Part shown: piece by piece, positions 24,605 through 34,034 of the stretch
Layout of the letters: every line of letters begins with the position of its first letter
Numbering within the stretch: position 1 is the first letter of the stretch
Assembly: GCA_900315345.1 (NCBI GenBank)
Contig: OMYP01000012.1
Coordinates: forward strand, 1 to 64,000
Reading direction: 5' to 3'
DNA length: 64,000 nucleotides
Origin: an uncultured Selenomonadales bacterium
GTDB taxonomy: Bacteria > Bacillota > Negativicutes > Acidaminococcales > Acidaminococcaceae
The notes under the pieces: generated by a model
Database searches by the model: none
Told to the model about the DNA's origin: nothing
The model's input: the letters and a program-made list of their open reading frames with translations, nothing else
Translations under genes and position numbers: made by a program

Positions 24605-27600
24605 ATGAGCGAGTACAATATCATTATCTCAACCAGTGAAAGCACGGTTGTAACAGAATATGAACCCCAGGGGAAACGGTCGGACGCATACCAGAGCGAA
24701 GCGGCTTTGGAAAAGGCGTTTATTCAGCAGCTTTCCGAGCAGGGATATGAGTATTTGCAGATTCATGATTCCAATGCGTTGGTTGCCAATCTTCGTAAGC
24801 AGCTGGAAAAGCTGAACAATTACACCTTTACGGAAAACGAATGGCAACGTTTCTTCTCTCAAAATATTGCGAACACTAACGAAGGAATTGAAGACAAAAG
24901 CCAAAAGATTCAGGAAGACAACGTGCAGGTGTTGAAGCGTGATGACGGAACTACCAAGAACATTACGCTGATTGATAAGAAAAACATTCATAACAATTAT
25001 CTGCAGGTACTGAATCAGTATACGGAGAAAAGCGGCAATTATGATAACCGGTACGATGTTACCATACTGGTGAACGGCCTGCCTTTGGTGCATGTGGAAC
25101 TGAAACGCCGGGGCGTGGCGTTGAAAGAAGCCTTCAATCAGATTAACCGGTATCAGCGGGACAGCTTTTGGGCGGGTGCCGGTTTGTACGAGTATGTGCA
25201 GATTTTTGTGATTTCCAACGGCACTCATACCAAATATTATTCCAATACTACCCGTTTCAGCGCTATCAAAGAGCATGAGAACGGGAAGAAGAAAGCCAAA
25301 AAGACTAGCAACAGTTTTGAGTTTACTTCCTATTGGGCTGCTGCCGATAATAAGGTGATTCCTGATTTGGTGGATTTTACCAAAACCTTTTTTGCCAAGC
25401 ACACATTGCTGAATATTTTGACCAAGTATTGTGTGTTTACTTCGGAACGTATGCTGATGGTGATGCGTCCGTATCAGATTGTGGCTACGGAACGAATTAT
25501 TAACCGGATTGAAATTGCTACAAATTATAAACGGATGGGAACGTTGGATGCAGGTGGTTATATTTGGCATACCACTGGTTCCGGTAAAACGCTGACATCG
25601 TTTAAGACAGCACAGCTGGTTTCGCGGTTGGGTTTTATTGATAAAGTTTTGTTCGTGGTAGACCGGAAAGACTTGGACTACCAGACTATGAAAGAGTACG
25701 ATCGCTTTGAAAAAGGCGCGGCTAACGGAAACAGGAGCACGGCGGTACTGACCCGGCAGTTGGAGAACCGGGACAGCAAGGGAAATCCCCATGATTATAA
25801 GATTATTGTTACCACGATTCAGAAACTGGACAATTTTATCAAACGGAATCCTAACCATCCGGTATATCAGCAACATTGTGTCCTGATTTTCGACGAATGT
25901 CATCGTTCACAGTTTGGCGATATGCATGTAAGCATCACAAAGAATTTTAAGAAATATCATATTTTCGGTTTTACGGGTACTCCGATTTTTGCTGAAAACG
26001 CCGGTGCAGGCAAGCATCACAATTTGAAAACTACAGCCCAGGCATTTGGCGATAAGCTACACACGTATACCATCGTAGATGCTATCAACGACGGGAACGT
26101 GCTTCCGTTCCGTATTGATTACGTGAACACAGTGAAAGAAAAATCTTCTGTAAAAGATAAACAGGTGAAAGCAATCGACACGGAAGCGGCATTGCTTGGT
26201 TCACAGCGCATCGCTAATGTGACGAAATATATTTTGGAACATTTTAACCAAAAGACAAAACGCGGTGAAGGATACTACTCTTTCTCCAAGTTGATGAACA
26301 TAGCAGAAGTTGCCAAGAACTCCAGCCTTGAAGAGAAGAAGCAGAAACTTCGCTTGAACGGTTTTAATTCCATTTTTGCAGTTGCTTCCATTGAAGCGGC
26401 CAAACGGTATTATTTGGAATTTAAAAAGCAAATGGCTGAACATCCGGAAAATGCGTTAAAGCTGGCGACTATTTACAGTTACAGTGCAAACGAAGAAGAT
26501 GATCCAGACGGCTTTTTGGATGATGAAAATTCGGACAGCACGGATGCACTGGATGCTTCTTCTCGGGATTTCCTAGAAAAGGCGATTGCGGATTACAATA
26601 AAATGTTTGGTACTGCGTATGACACATCTTCTGAAAAATTTCCGAATTATTATAAAGATTTGTCATTGCGGATGAAGAACCGGGAAGTAGATCTGCTAAT
26701 TGTGGTCAACATGTTCCTGACCGGTTTTGATGCTACCACTCTGAATACGCTGTGGGTTGATAAGAATTTAAGACAGCATGGTTTGATTCAGGCTTTCAGC
26801 CGTACCAACCGGATTCTGAATTCGGTGAAGACCTTTGGCAACATCGTATGCTTCCGTGATTTGCAGGCAGCGACAGATGCAGCAATCGGCTTGTTCGGGG
26901 ATAAAGACGCCAGCGGTATTGTTTTGCTGAAATCTTATAACGACTATTATTATGGTTACACGGATGAAAAAGGCAAAAAACAGAAAGGTTATGAGGAACG
27001 CATTGCAGAACTGGTGCAAAAATATCCGCTGAATCAGCAGATCATCGGGGAAAGTGCGAAGAAAGATTTTATTGTTTCCTTTGGTAATATTCTGCGGTTA
27101 CGTAATATCCTGTCATCTTTTGATGAATTTGAAGGTAATCAAGTTTTATCCATGATTGATTTTCAGGATTACACAGGTATCTACAACGACTTGTACGTAG
27201 AATTCAGGCCACAGACTGAAAAGGAAAAAATCAACGATGATATTGTCTTTGAAATGGAACTGGTCAAGCAGATAGAGGTCAACATAGATTACATCTTGAT
27301 GTTAGTGGCCAAATACCATAAGAGTAATTGTAGGGATAAACAAGTCTTGATTGCTATTGACAGGGCGATTAAATCCAGCTTGCAGTTACGAAGCAAAAAA
27401 GAACTGATTGAAAACTTCATTAACACTATTAATGCAGATACTGATGTGCAACGTGACTGGCGCAAATTTGTCAAAGAGCAGGAAGAAACCGATTTAAATA
27501 GTCTGATTGCAGAAGAAAAACTGAAAGCGGAAGACACCCGCAAGTTTGTTGCAAACGCCTTCCGCGATGGTGCATTGAAAACAACCGGCACAGATATTGA

Positions 27601-27829
27601 TAAAATTTTGCCACCTGTTTCCCGTTTCGGTGGCGGGCGTGCCAAGAAGAAGCAAACCGTTTTGGAAAAGCTGAAAGCATTCTTTGAAAAATATTTTGGG
27701 CTGGGAATTCACGATTCTGCTGAAGATGAAGTTGAGGAGATTGCTTATAATACTTCAGAAACAAAATTAGAAATGGCAGCAGAAAAAAGTCTAACTGAAA
27801 CATATGAAACACACCAAACAAACGCCTGA
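24605..27829 (+). CDS. hsdR: Type I restriction endonuclease subunit R
   Basis: The 1074-residue HsdR has an N-terminal PD-(D/E)XK nuclease (YDVTILVNGLPLVHVELKRRG, about 155-175, with the QxxxY motif NQINRYQ). A superfamily-2 motor follows with Walker A TGSGKT (324-329), DECH in LIFDECHRSQ, GFTGTPIF, and later LIVVNMFLTGFDA and QAFSRTNRI. The C-terminal helical region ends with charged low-complexity residues. It translocates DNA and cleaves when bound to the unmodified M2S complex. It follows hsdS by 32 bp behind AGGAG, so hsdMSR is complete and apparently functional. Confidence 0.95.
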   Translation: MSEYNIIISTSESTVVTEYEPQGKRSDAYQSEAALEKAFIQQLSEQGYEYLQIHDSNALVANLRKQLEKLNNYTFTENEWQRFFSQNIANTNEGIEDKSQKIQEDNVQVLKRDDGTTKNITLIDKKNIHNNYLQVLNQYTEKSGNYDNRYDVTILVNGLPLVHVELKRRGVALKEAFNQINRYQRDSFWAGAGLYEYVQIFVISNGTHTKYYSNTTRFSAIKEHENGKKKAKKTSNSFEFTSYWAAADNKVIPDLVDFTKTFFAKHTLLNILTKYCVFTSERMLMVMRPYQIVATERIINRIEIATNYKRMGTLDAGGYIWHTTGSGKTLTSFKTAQLVSRLGFIDKVLFVVDRKDLDYQTMKEYDRFEKGAANGNRSTAVLTRQLENRDSKGNPHDYKIIVTTIQKLDNFIKRNPNHPVYQQHCVLIFDECHRSQFGDMHVSITKNFKKYHIFGFTGTPIFAENAGAGKHHNLKTTAQAFGDKLHTYTIVDAINDGNVLPFRIDYVNTVKEKSSVKDKQVKAIDTEAALLGSQRIANVTKYILEHFNQKTKRGEGYYSFSKLMNIAEVAKNSSLEEKKQKLRLNGFNSIFAVASIEAAKRYYLEFKKQMAEHPENALKLATIYSYSANEEDDPDGFLDDENSDSTDALDASSRDFLEKAIADYNKMFGTAYDTSSEKFPNYYKDLSLRMKNREVDLLIVVNMFLTGFDATTLNTLWVDKNLRQHGLIQAFSRTNRILNSVKTFGNIVCFRDLQAATDAAIGLFGDKDASGIVLLKSYNDYYYGYTDEKGKKQKGYEERIAELVQKYPLNQQIIGESAKKDFIVSFGNILRLRNILSSFDEFEGNQVLSMIDFQDYTGIYNDLYVEFRPQTEKEKINDDIVFEMELVKQIEVNIDYILMLVAKYHKSNCRDKQVLIAIDRAIKSSLQLRSKKELIENFINTINADTDVQRDWRKFVKEQEETDLNSLIAEEKLKAEDTRKFVANAFRDGALKTTGTDIDKILPPVSRFGGGRAKKKQTVLEKLKAFFEKYFGLGIHDSAEDEVEEIAYNTSETKLEMAAEKSLTETYETHQTNA

Positions 27830-27850
27830 CAACGTACCCGACTTGTTTTA

Positions 27851-28069
27851 ATGAGGCAATGGGTTATGAAGCAAAAAAAGTGCGCTGTGGTAAACAGAGA
27901 ATTGTGCGTGGCCTGCGGAAGCTGCCAGAAGGTCTGTCCCATGGGAGCGATCCGCGTGTATAAAGGGCTTTACGCCATAACGGACGGGGCCCGCTGCATC
28001 GGCTGCGGACGCTGCGCGAAGGAATGCCCGGCTTCTGTAATTTCGCTGGAGGCGCGGCATGAAAACTGA
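27851..28069 (+). CDS. Two-cluster 4Fe-4S ferredoxin
   Basis: The 72-residue protein has two cysteine motifs, CVACGSCQKVCP and CIGCGRCAKECP, each ligating a 4Fe-4S cluster in a bacterial ferredoxin fold. A second ATG at 27866 is also possible and has a GAGG upstream at better spacing. It overlaps the next gene by 11 bp, so it probably passes electrons to that membrane protein. Confidence 0.85.
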   Translation: MRQWVMKQKKCAVVNRELCVACGSCQKVCPMGAIRVYKGLYAITDGARCIGCGRCAKECPASVISLEARHEN

Positions 28070-28631
28070 AAAGCGCTGGTATGATTATTTGTGGATTGCG
28101 GAACTGGTCTATTTCAGTCTGGGTTTCTTTAATATCCTTTTTGCCTGGGTTGGGCTGTGTATGTTTTTTATCCCCTTGCTTTTGGCGCTGGCAGGCTGGG
28201 ACAAAGCCTATTGCAACCGGTATTGCGGCAGGGGCCAGCTTTTTGCCCTGCTGGGCGGCAGGCTCGGGCTTTCCCGGTGGCGCCATGTGCCGGGCTGGCT
28301 TCGCTCCCGTTTTTTCCGTTACGGTTTTCTGCTGTTTTTCATGGTCATGTTCTGCAACATGCTGCACGTAACGTGGCTGGTGTATAGCGGCGCGGAAAAT
28401 CTGCGGCAGGTGGTGACGCTGCTCTGGGTTTTCAAATTGCCCTGGCATTGGGCTTACAGCGGAACGGCAACGCCCTGGGTCGCCCAGTTCGCTTTTGGCT
28501 TTTACAGCGTCATGATCACGTCTACGGTGTTAGGCGTTATTTCCCTGCTGCTGTGGAAGCCCCGTTCCTGGTGCGTGTATTGTCCCATGGGTACCATGAC
28601 GCAGCTGATTTGCAGGGCAAAACATCAGTGA
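28059..28631 (+). CDS. Membrane 4Fe-4S-type protein (NapH/NosR-like)
   Basis: The 190-residue protein has four to five hydrophobic helices and two membrane-border cysteine motifs, YCNRYCGRGQLF (about 47-58) and WCVYCPMGTMTQ (about 170-181), as in the NapH/NosR/RdxA membrane iron-sulfur family. It likely moves electrons between membrane and soluble carriers with the ferredoxin just upstream. No dedicated terminal enzyme is adjacent, so its pathway is unknown. Confidence 0.75.
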   Translation: MKTEKRWYDYLWIAELVYFSLGFFNILFAWVGLCMFFIPLLLALAGWDKAYCNRYCGRGQLFALLGGRLGLSRWRHVPGWLRSRFFRYGFLLFFMVMFCNMLHVTWLVYSGAENLRQVVTLLWVFKLPWHWAYSGTATPWVAQFAFGFYSVMITSTVLGVISLLLWKPRSWCVYCPMGTMTQLICRAKHQ

Positions 28632-28679
28632 GAGCGTGCTGGTAAAGTGCACGGCTTAAATACTGAAATGATTAATTTC

Positions 28680-28713
28680 CGATGAAAACCACATCGCGAT
28701 GTTGATTTCATCG
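28680..28713. promoter_or_regulatory. Imperfect 34-bp palindrome
   Basis: CGATGAAAACCACATCG and CGATGTTGATTTCATCG are near-perfect complements (two mismatched pairs) with no spacer. It lies between the iron-sulfur pair and the 11-bp repeat array ahead of the P-type ATPase. There is no T run, so it is more like an operator than a terminator. Confidence 0.5.
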
Positions 28714-28742
28714 AAAAAATAGTTTATTGTTATACAAAGTCC

Positions 28743-28837
28743 GAGTAACTTTCGAGTAGCTTTCGAGTAATTTTCGAGTAGCTTTCGAGTAACTTTCTAG
28801 TAACTTTCGAGTAGCTTTCGAGTAGCTTTCGAGTAAC
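28743..28837. repeat. 11-bp tandem repeat array (8.6 copies)
   Basis: The unit GAGTARCTTTC is repeated eight times without interruption from 28743 to 28830, followed by a partial ninth (GAGTAAC). Units vary mainly at the sixth position (A/G), with one T substitution. The 11-bp period is close to one DNA turn. The array sits 96 bp before the P-type ATPase start in a 301-bp non-coding gap. Confidence 0.95.
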
Positions 28838-28932
28838 AAGAAAGTAGTCGGCGAAAAAGCCTATTTCTATAAAAGGTCAATGATACGCTGTAAGCTGCAG
28901 TTGCAGCGCATGTAAGGAGGGGCGGCAAAAAA

Positions 28933-31563
28933 ATGAACAACAAGGGATTAACCACCGCGGAAGCGCTGGAGAGGGCGAAAAAGGGAAAAAACGTACTCAC
29001 CCAGGGTAAGAAAAAGAGTCTGTTTTCTGTGATCGTGGAGCAGTTTGCCTCACCGCTGTTGCTGTTGTTGGTGGTTGCGTCGGTTATTTCCATTATGACC
29101 GGGGAGATCGTCGACGGTATCATTATCATTATCGTGGTGCTGGCTAACGTCATCATTGGTACCGTGCAGGAACTTTCGGCGGAAAAATCCGTAGAGGCCC
29201 TGCGGCGGATCAATGCGTCCACGGCAGTTGTCATTCGCGATGGCGTGGAGACGGAGATTCCTGCGGCGGATCTGGTAGAGGGCGATTACGTGATCCTGGA
29301 GGCGGGGCGCGTGGTGCCTGCGGATCTGGCCCTGGTCCAGACCAGTTCCCTGAAGGTAAACGAGTCGGCCCTCACGGGGGAAAGCGTTGCGGTGGAAAAG
29401 GACTGCAACGAAACCAGCGACGAGAAGACGCCCCTGGGCGACCGCAAGGATAAGGCCTTCATGTCCACCCTGGTGGAATACGGCCGGGGCGAAGGGGTAG
29501 TGGAAAAGATCGGCGACCATACCGAGATCGGCAAAATTTCCGGCATGCTGCATCAGATCGAGAAGCAGGAGACGCCGTTGCAGAAAAATCTGGACAGCAT
29601 TTCCAAGGTCCTTGGCATCGCGGGCGTGGTGCTGTGTATCCTGATGTTTGCCTGCCAGATTTTTATTTACCGTACCCCTGTCATTGAAACGCTGATGATT
29701 TCCATTGCTTTTGCCGTTGCGGTAATTCCGGAAGGACTGGCTACCGTGGTAACGCTGGTGCTTACCGCCGGTATTCAGGAGATGAGCAAGCGCAACGCCA
29801 TCGTGAAGCAGATCCATGCGGTGGAAACGTTGGGCGCGGTGAACGTGATTTGTTCCGATAAAACGGGTACCCTGACCCAGAACCGGATGACGGTGGTGAA
29901 GTGGTATTTTGCAGGCGAGGCGTTAGTACCGGAAGAACTGCCGACCGACAGCAAGGTGTTTCCTAAATTGCTGGAAGGGTTCCTGGCCTGTAACGACGCA
30001 AAATATTCCGAAGAGACCGGCGAGGAGATCGGCGATCCTACGGAAACTGCCTTTATCAAGTACGCAAAAGATAAAAAGCTGGGTTATTACGATATCATGC
30101 GCGGTATCACCCGGTTTGATGAAATTCCCTTTGATTCCGTCCGGAAGATGATGACCACCCTGGACCGGGTGGAACGGAATGGGGAGGTCCGGAATATTTC
30201 CTATACGAAGGGTGCCATTGATTCCGTTATCGTCCGCTGCGACCGCATTTTGGATGAGGACGGCGTCCGGGAAATTACCAACGAGGACGTTGTAAGGGCC
30301 ACCCAGTCGGCGGACATCATGAGTTCCGAGGCGCTCCGTGTGCTGGCCCTGGCCTACCGGGAAGGGGATACGGTTCCTCAGGAAAAGGATATGATCTTTG
30401 TGGGGCTGGGCGCCATGATCGACCCGCCCAAGGAAGGCGTAAAGGAAACCGTGGATGAATGTCATCACGCGGGCATCGACGTGGCCATGATCACCGGCGA
30501 CCATAAGATCACCGCCTTTGCTATCGCCAAGGAACTGGATATCGCTACGGACATTTCCCAGAGCATTTCCGGCGCGGAAATTGATGAAATGGATCCCGAA
30601 GAGTTCCGGAAGAATGTGCTGGATTACCGTGTGTTCGCCCGGGTGTCGCCGGAGAACAAGGTGCAGATCGTGCAGGCCTTCCAGTCCCATGGCAAAATTT
30701 GCTCCATGACAGGCGACGGCGTCAATGACGCGCCTTCCCTGAAAGCGGCGGATATCGGCGTGGCCATGGGCATCGGCGGGACGGAAGTGGCAAAGGATGC
30801 CGCGGAGATGATTCTGGTGGACGACAACTTTATCACCATTAAGAATGCGGTGATGGAAGGCCGGAACCTGTTCAATAACATCAAGAAGTCGGTAGTGTAT
30901 CTGCTGCGGTCCAACTTCGGCGAGGTGGTGCTGATGGCCTCGGCCATTTTTGCGGGCCTGTCTTCGCCTCTTTCCACCATCCAGATCCTGTGGGTGAACC
31001 TGCTGACGGATACGGCGCCTTCCCTGGCCCTTGGCATGGACGTGGGTTCCGATGCCGTAATGAATGAAAAGCCCAGGGACGTAAAGGCCGGCATTTTGAA
31101 CCGGAGCGATTACCTGAATATCGTGATCCAGGGCCTCATCAGCGGCGGCGTGACGCTTCTGGCCTTCCTGCTTCCCGTGATCATGCTGTACGGGACGGGA
31201 AACATTCTGGCGACCCTGGACGGCAACGACGAACTGTTGAAACTGTGCCGGACTTACTGCTTCAGCACCCTTGCCATCAATGAGATGCTGATGGCCTATG
31301 TGTGCAAGACCAAGGGCAGCCTTGCTTTTGCCACGAAAGATTCCTGGAACAACAAGGCCCTGAACATCATTACGGCGGTGGGCATTCTGCTGCAGATCGG
31401 CATACTGGTCATTCCTCCCATGCGCTCCCTGCTGAAGCTGGCGCCTGTGGGAACCGTTGACATTGCGCTGATCCTGTTCATTGCGGTGGCCGGCGTCATG
31501 ATCAACGCGGCCATTACTCTGGCGAAAGAAAGACTGGATATCAAACGGGAAAGAAATCTGTAA
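28933..31563 (+). CDS. Calcium-type cation-translocating P-type ATPase (P2)
   Basis: The 876-residue P-ATPase has the usual order: cation-ATPase N-terminal segment, actuator motif LTGES, phosphorylation site CSDKTGTLTQ (D309), nucleotide-binding domain, TGDGVNDAPSLKAADIGVAMG hinge, and six C-terminal helices with NLLTDTAPSLALGMD. The first membrane pair (PLLLLLVVASVISIM) and PEGL in VAVIPEGLATVV fit Ca2+/Mn2+ exporters of the SERCA/PMCA type. It should pump cations out of the cytosol with ATP. A GGAGGGG site lies 10 bp before the ATG. The 11-bp array upstream may regulate it. Confidence 0.9.
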   Translation: MNNKGLTTAEALERAKKGKNVLTQGKKKSLFSVIVEQFASPLLLLLVVASVISIMTGEIVDGIIIIIVVLANVIIGTVQELSAEKSVEALRRINASTAVVIRDGVETEIPAADLVEGDYVILEAGRVVPADLALVQTSSLKVNESALTGESVAVEKDCNETSDEKTPLGDRKDKAFMSTLVEYGRGEGVVEKIGDHTEIGKISGMLHQIEKQETPLQKNLDSISKVLGIAGVVLCILMFACQIFIYRTPVIETLMISIAFAVAVIPEGLATVVTLVLTAGIQEMSKRNAIVKQIHAVETLGAVNVICSDKTGTLTQNRMTVVKWYFAGEALVPEELPTDSKVFPKLLEGFLACNDAKYSEETGEEIGDPTETAFIKYAKDKKLGYYDIMRGITRFDEIPFDSVRKMMTTLDRVERNGEVRNISYTKGAIDSVIVRCDRILDEDGVREITNEDVVRATQSADIMSSEALRVLALAYREGDTVPQEKDMIFVGLGAMIDPPKEGVKETVDECHHAGIDVAMITGDHKITAFAIAKELDIATDISQSISGAEIDEMDPEEFRKNVLDYRVFARVSPENKVQIVQAFQSHGKICSMTGDGVNDAPSLKAADIGVAMGIGGTEVAKDAAEMILVDDNFITIKNAVMEGRNLFNNIKKSVVYLLRSNFGEVVLMASAIFAGLSSPLSTIQILWVNLLTDTAPSLALGMDVGSDAVMNEKPRDVKAGILNRSDYLNIVIQGLISGGVTLLAFLLPVIMLYGTGNILATLDGNDELLKLCRTYCFSTLAINEMLMAYVCKTKGSLAFATKDSWNNKALNIITAVGILLQIGILVIPPMRSLLKLAPVGTVDIALILFIAVAGVMINAAITLAKERLDIKRERNL

Positions 31564-31591
31564 GGAAAGTTGTAAGGATCGGGTTTACGAC

Positions 31592-32293
31592 ATGAAAGCG
31601 TTAGTGTTGTTCAGCGGCGGGTTAGACAGCAGCGTTTGTCTGGGCCTTGCGGTAAAAAAATACGGGGCGGATGAAGTGATGGCCCTTTCCGTTTATTACG
31701 GACAGAAACATAAAAAGGAAATGGAAGCTTCCGAAAAGGTGGCCGCCTTTTACGGCGTAAAACGGGTCACCCTCGATTTGGGAGAAATATTCAGAGGCAG
31801 CCGGTGTTCTTTGTTGGAAGGTTCAGCGGAAGAAATTCCCCATGAGGAATATGCGGAGCAGCTGGCGAAAACCGGCGGCGCGCCGGTGAACACCTATGTT
31901 CCTTTCCGTAACGGCCTGTTTCTTTCCGCCGCGGCCTCTGTTGGGTTAAGTAACGGCTGCGAAGCCGTTTATTACGGGGCCCACGCAGATGATGCGGCCG
32001 GTAATGCCTATCCCGATACCAGCGTGGCTTTTAACAGGCTGATTTCGGAAGCCGTTTATGAAGGCAGCGGCGGCGCAATACAAATTGTGGCGCCTTTTAT
32101 CAATGCATCAAAAGCCCATGTTGTGGCCGTTGGCTCTGAAATCGGCGTTCCTTTTGCACTGACCTGGAGCTGTTACGAAGGACACGAAAAAGCCTGCGGT
32201 ACCTGCGGAACCTGCCGCGACCGGAAGCGGGCCTTTGAAGAGAACGGGCTTGTTGACCCTGTAGAGTATGAAACGGCAGAAAAAAAACGGTAA
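31592..32293 (+). CDS. queC: 7-cyano-7-deazaguanine synthase
   Basis: The 233-residue protein has the PP-loop ATP pyrophosphatase motif FSGGLDSS near the N-terminus, the QueC body (YYGQKHKKE, NTYVPFRNGLFLSAA, YYGAHADDAAGNAYPDT) and a C-terminal zinc site CYEGHEKACGTCGTC. It converts 7-carboxy-7-deazaguanine to preQ0 in queuosine biosynthesis. No other queuosine genes are in the window. It follows the P-ATPase by 28 bp, perhaps read through from it, and ends in a terminator. Confidence 0.95.
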   Translation: MKALVLFSGGLDSSVCLGLAVKKYGADEVMALSVYYGQKHKKEMEASEKVAAFYGVKRVTLDLGEIFRGSRCSLLEGSAEEIPHEEYAEQLAKTGGAPVNTYVPFRNGLFLSAAASVGLSNGCEAVYYGAHADDAAGNAYPDTSVAFNRLISEAVYEGSGGAIQIVAPFINASKAHVVAVGSEIGVPFALTWSCYEGHEKACGTCGTCRDRKRAFEENGLVDPVEYETAEKKR

Positions 32294-32357
32294 AACATTA
32301 GTTGAACAAACTGGCAGGGAAACGGTAATCACGTAAAAAGAAAAAAATTTTTCATAG

Positions 32358-32390
32358 CAGCCGTAGATTATGTAGTCTGCGGCTGTTTTA
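32358..32390 (+). terminator. Terminator after queC (variant of the repeated element)
   Basis: CAGCCGTAGA and TCTGCGGCTG form the stem, followed by TTTTATTTT. The left arm and upstream T-rich context match the terminator/promoter elements at 5415 and 63711, but there is no extended -10 box here. Confidence 0.8.
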
Positions 32391-32403
32391 TTTTAATGAA
32401 AAA

Positions 32404-32453
32404 ACAAGCTATGAAGTTCTCTGCCTGATTTGTGGCAGGTCTTCATAGCTTGC
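32404..32453. terminator. Convergent terminator of the LarA-like gene
   Basis: A 12-bp outer stem (ACAAGCTATGAAG region with CTTCATAGCTTG) and an inner CTGCC/GGCAG pair form a long hairpin between the convergent queC and racemase genes. Confidence 0.75.
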
Positions 32454-32467
32454 TGTAATAATCTTGT

Positions 32468-33775
32468 TTATTTCTCCGGCTGGAAAGGAACTACGGCCCC
32501 GCAATGGGGAATTACGGTAATGGTGTAATCATCCTTGCCTTCCCGTTTCAGTTGCGCTTCCGCCAGTTTCCAGGCTTCTTCGACGGTTGCCACGGGAATC
32601 TGGTTGGTCCGGCGTACCTCGGCGAAGTTTTCCGGTTTGGTTACCAGGTAAATGGTGTAGCGGTGGGTCATGCAGAACAGGTTGAACGCCACGAAGAAAG
32701 GAATCGTGAAGCATTCGCGCAAGGCTTTTTCCATTTCTTCTTCCGTTTCGTATTTAAAGCTGTCCAGATAGGCAGGAGGTTCGTGAATATCCCGGGCTTC
32801 CATGATGGCGATGATGATGCCGCCCTTTTTCGTGGTTTCATCTGAAGGATCGTAGCATTTGCAGCCCTGGTAAAGGGAAATGTCCTTGGGATAGCCGCCG
32901 GCGCAGGCAAAGGTCACGTCGGCCCGCCCTTTAATGGAGACCTTCTGGTTTTCATACACGATTTTTGTGCCTTCCACCCAGGCCTTGTCCGGGTCGCCCC
33001 CGATCATGCAGCAGATTTTCCCTTCGGCGTTGATGATGGAGTTGACCATGAAAACAGGGTTGACCATGTGCATGGCTTCGATCATATCGTCGCTTACAGG
33101 ATTATCGTGGATGATACAGTTCCGGGTTTTAGGGTTGATGCCGTCGCCGAAACGGTCGGCCAGGGCGTGGCAGTGGTTCTTCTGGATGGTATCGAAGCTG
33201 GCCACGCCGGGCAGGATCAGCTTGCGGCCGCCGCCGTAGCCGGCAAACAGGTGCGGGGTGATGCCCCCTGCAACAATAATTTTATCGGCTTCTACCACCC
33301 GTTTGTTCAGAACTACCGGAGTTCCCAGCTTGGTGGTGCCTACCAATGTCAGTTCATCGTTGTTCAGGCAGTCGTGCTGGTACATCCGGATGCGCCGGGC
33401 CACTTCTTCGCCAACGACGCGGACATTTTCTTCCGGTGTATGGGCACGGTGCGTTCCCTGGGCAAAGACAATGTACATATCTTCGTCGGGAATGCCTGCC
33501 AGATTCAGTTCATTGACAACGTGGATCAGAAATTCATGGGAGCGGTTCCAGATACGGGTCGCGTCGGCCACCACCAGGCACACCTTATCGCCTGCAGATA
33601 CAAGTTCCTGCAGCGGTTTGGAGGCGATAGGCTGGCGAAGGCAGCGCAGGGTGGCTTCTTTTACGTCCACCGCCGGCACATTGCGGCCGTGCAATACTTC
33701 CTGAATGTGTTCTTCCGGCAGTTCCACGCTCTGGGTGGTGTTGCCGAAACCAAATTCAAATTTTTTCAGACTCAT
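32468..33775 (-). CDS. larA: LarA-like nickel-dependent lactate racemase family protein
   Basis: The protein is 435 residues from ATG 33775 (AAGAGGGGAAA site; the frame runs 12 codons further). LarA-family signatures are visible: VADATRIWNRS, an AQGTHRAHT histidine motif, IVAGGITPHLFAGYGGGRKLILPGVAS and KNHCHALADRFGDG. LarA interconverts D- and L-lactate or related 2-hydroxy acids using a nickel-pincer nucleotide made by LarB, LarC and LarE. None of those is in this window, so the cofactor must be supplied elsewhere. Broader LarA homologues act on other hydroxy acids, and the exact substrate is open. Confidence 0.8.
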   Translation of the reverse strand: MSLKKFEFGFGNTTQSVELPEEHIQEVLHGRNVPAVDVKEATLRCLRQPIASKPLQELVSAGDKVCLVVADATRIWNRSHEFLIHVVNELNLAGIPDEDMYIVFAQGTHRAHTPEENVRVVGEEVARRIRMYQHDCLNNDELTLVGTTKLGTPVVLNKRVVEADKIIVAGGITPHLFAGYGGGRKLILPGVASFDTIQKNHCHALADRFGDGINPKTRNCIIHDNPVSDDMIEAMHMVNPVFMVNSIINAEGKICCMIGGDPDKAWVEGTKIVYENQKVSIKGRADVTFACAGGYPKDISLYQGCKCYDPSDETTKKGGIIIAIMEARDIHEPPAYLDSFKYETEEEMEKALRECFTIPFFVAFNLFCMTHRYTIYLVTKPENFAEVRRTNQIPVATVEEAWKLAEAQLKREGKDDYTITVIPHCGAVVPFQPEK

Positions 33776-33975
33776 TCGATTTCCCCTCTTTTTATGTATG
33801 ATAAAATACAAACACTATAATAACATTTTTTTGCTGCAGGTGCAATTGATGGCGGGGTTGCAGTGACTTTTCACTGTGATCGGCGAGAGGATGCAGTGAC
33901 TTTTCGCTGTGGCTAGAAAATTTTGTTGCAGATGTAATCGGCGAGGGGCTGGGATGTTTTTCCTGCAGGCATAAA

Positions 33976-34002
33976 AAAACCGGATCGCAATGATCCGGTT
34001 TT
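33976..34002. terminator. Rho-independent terminator
   Basis: A perfect AAAACCGGATC/GATCCGGTTTT stem with a 5-base loop lies downstream of the minus-strand YegP gene, with T-rich context on its left side for that strand. Confidence 0.85.
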
Positions 34003-34034
34003 AAAGTTTACGTTGGTTGTTGTGTGCAAATTTT

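Noticed and set aside
28743..28837. Possible CRISPR array
   Set aside because: Units are 11 bp and directly abutting with no spacers, and no cas genes are present.
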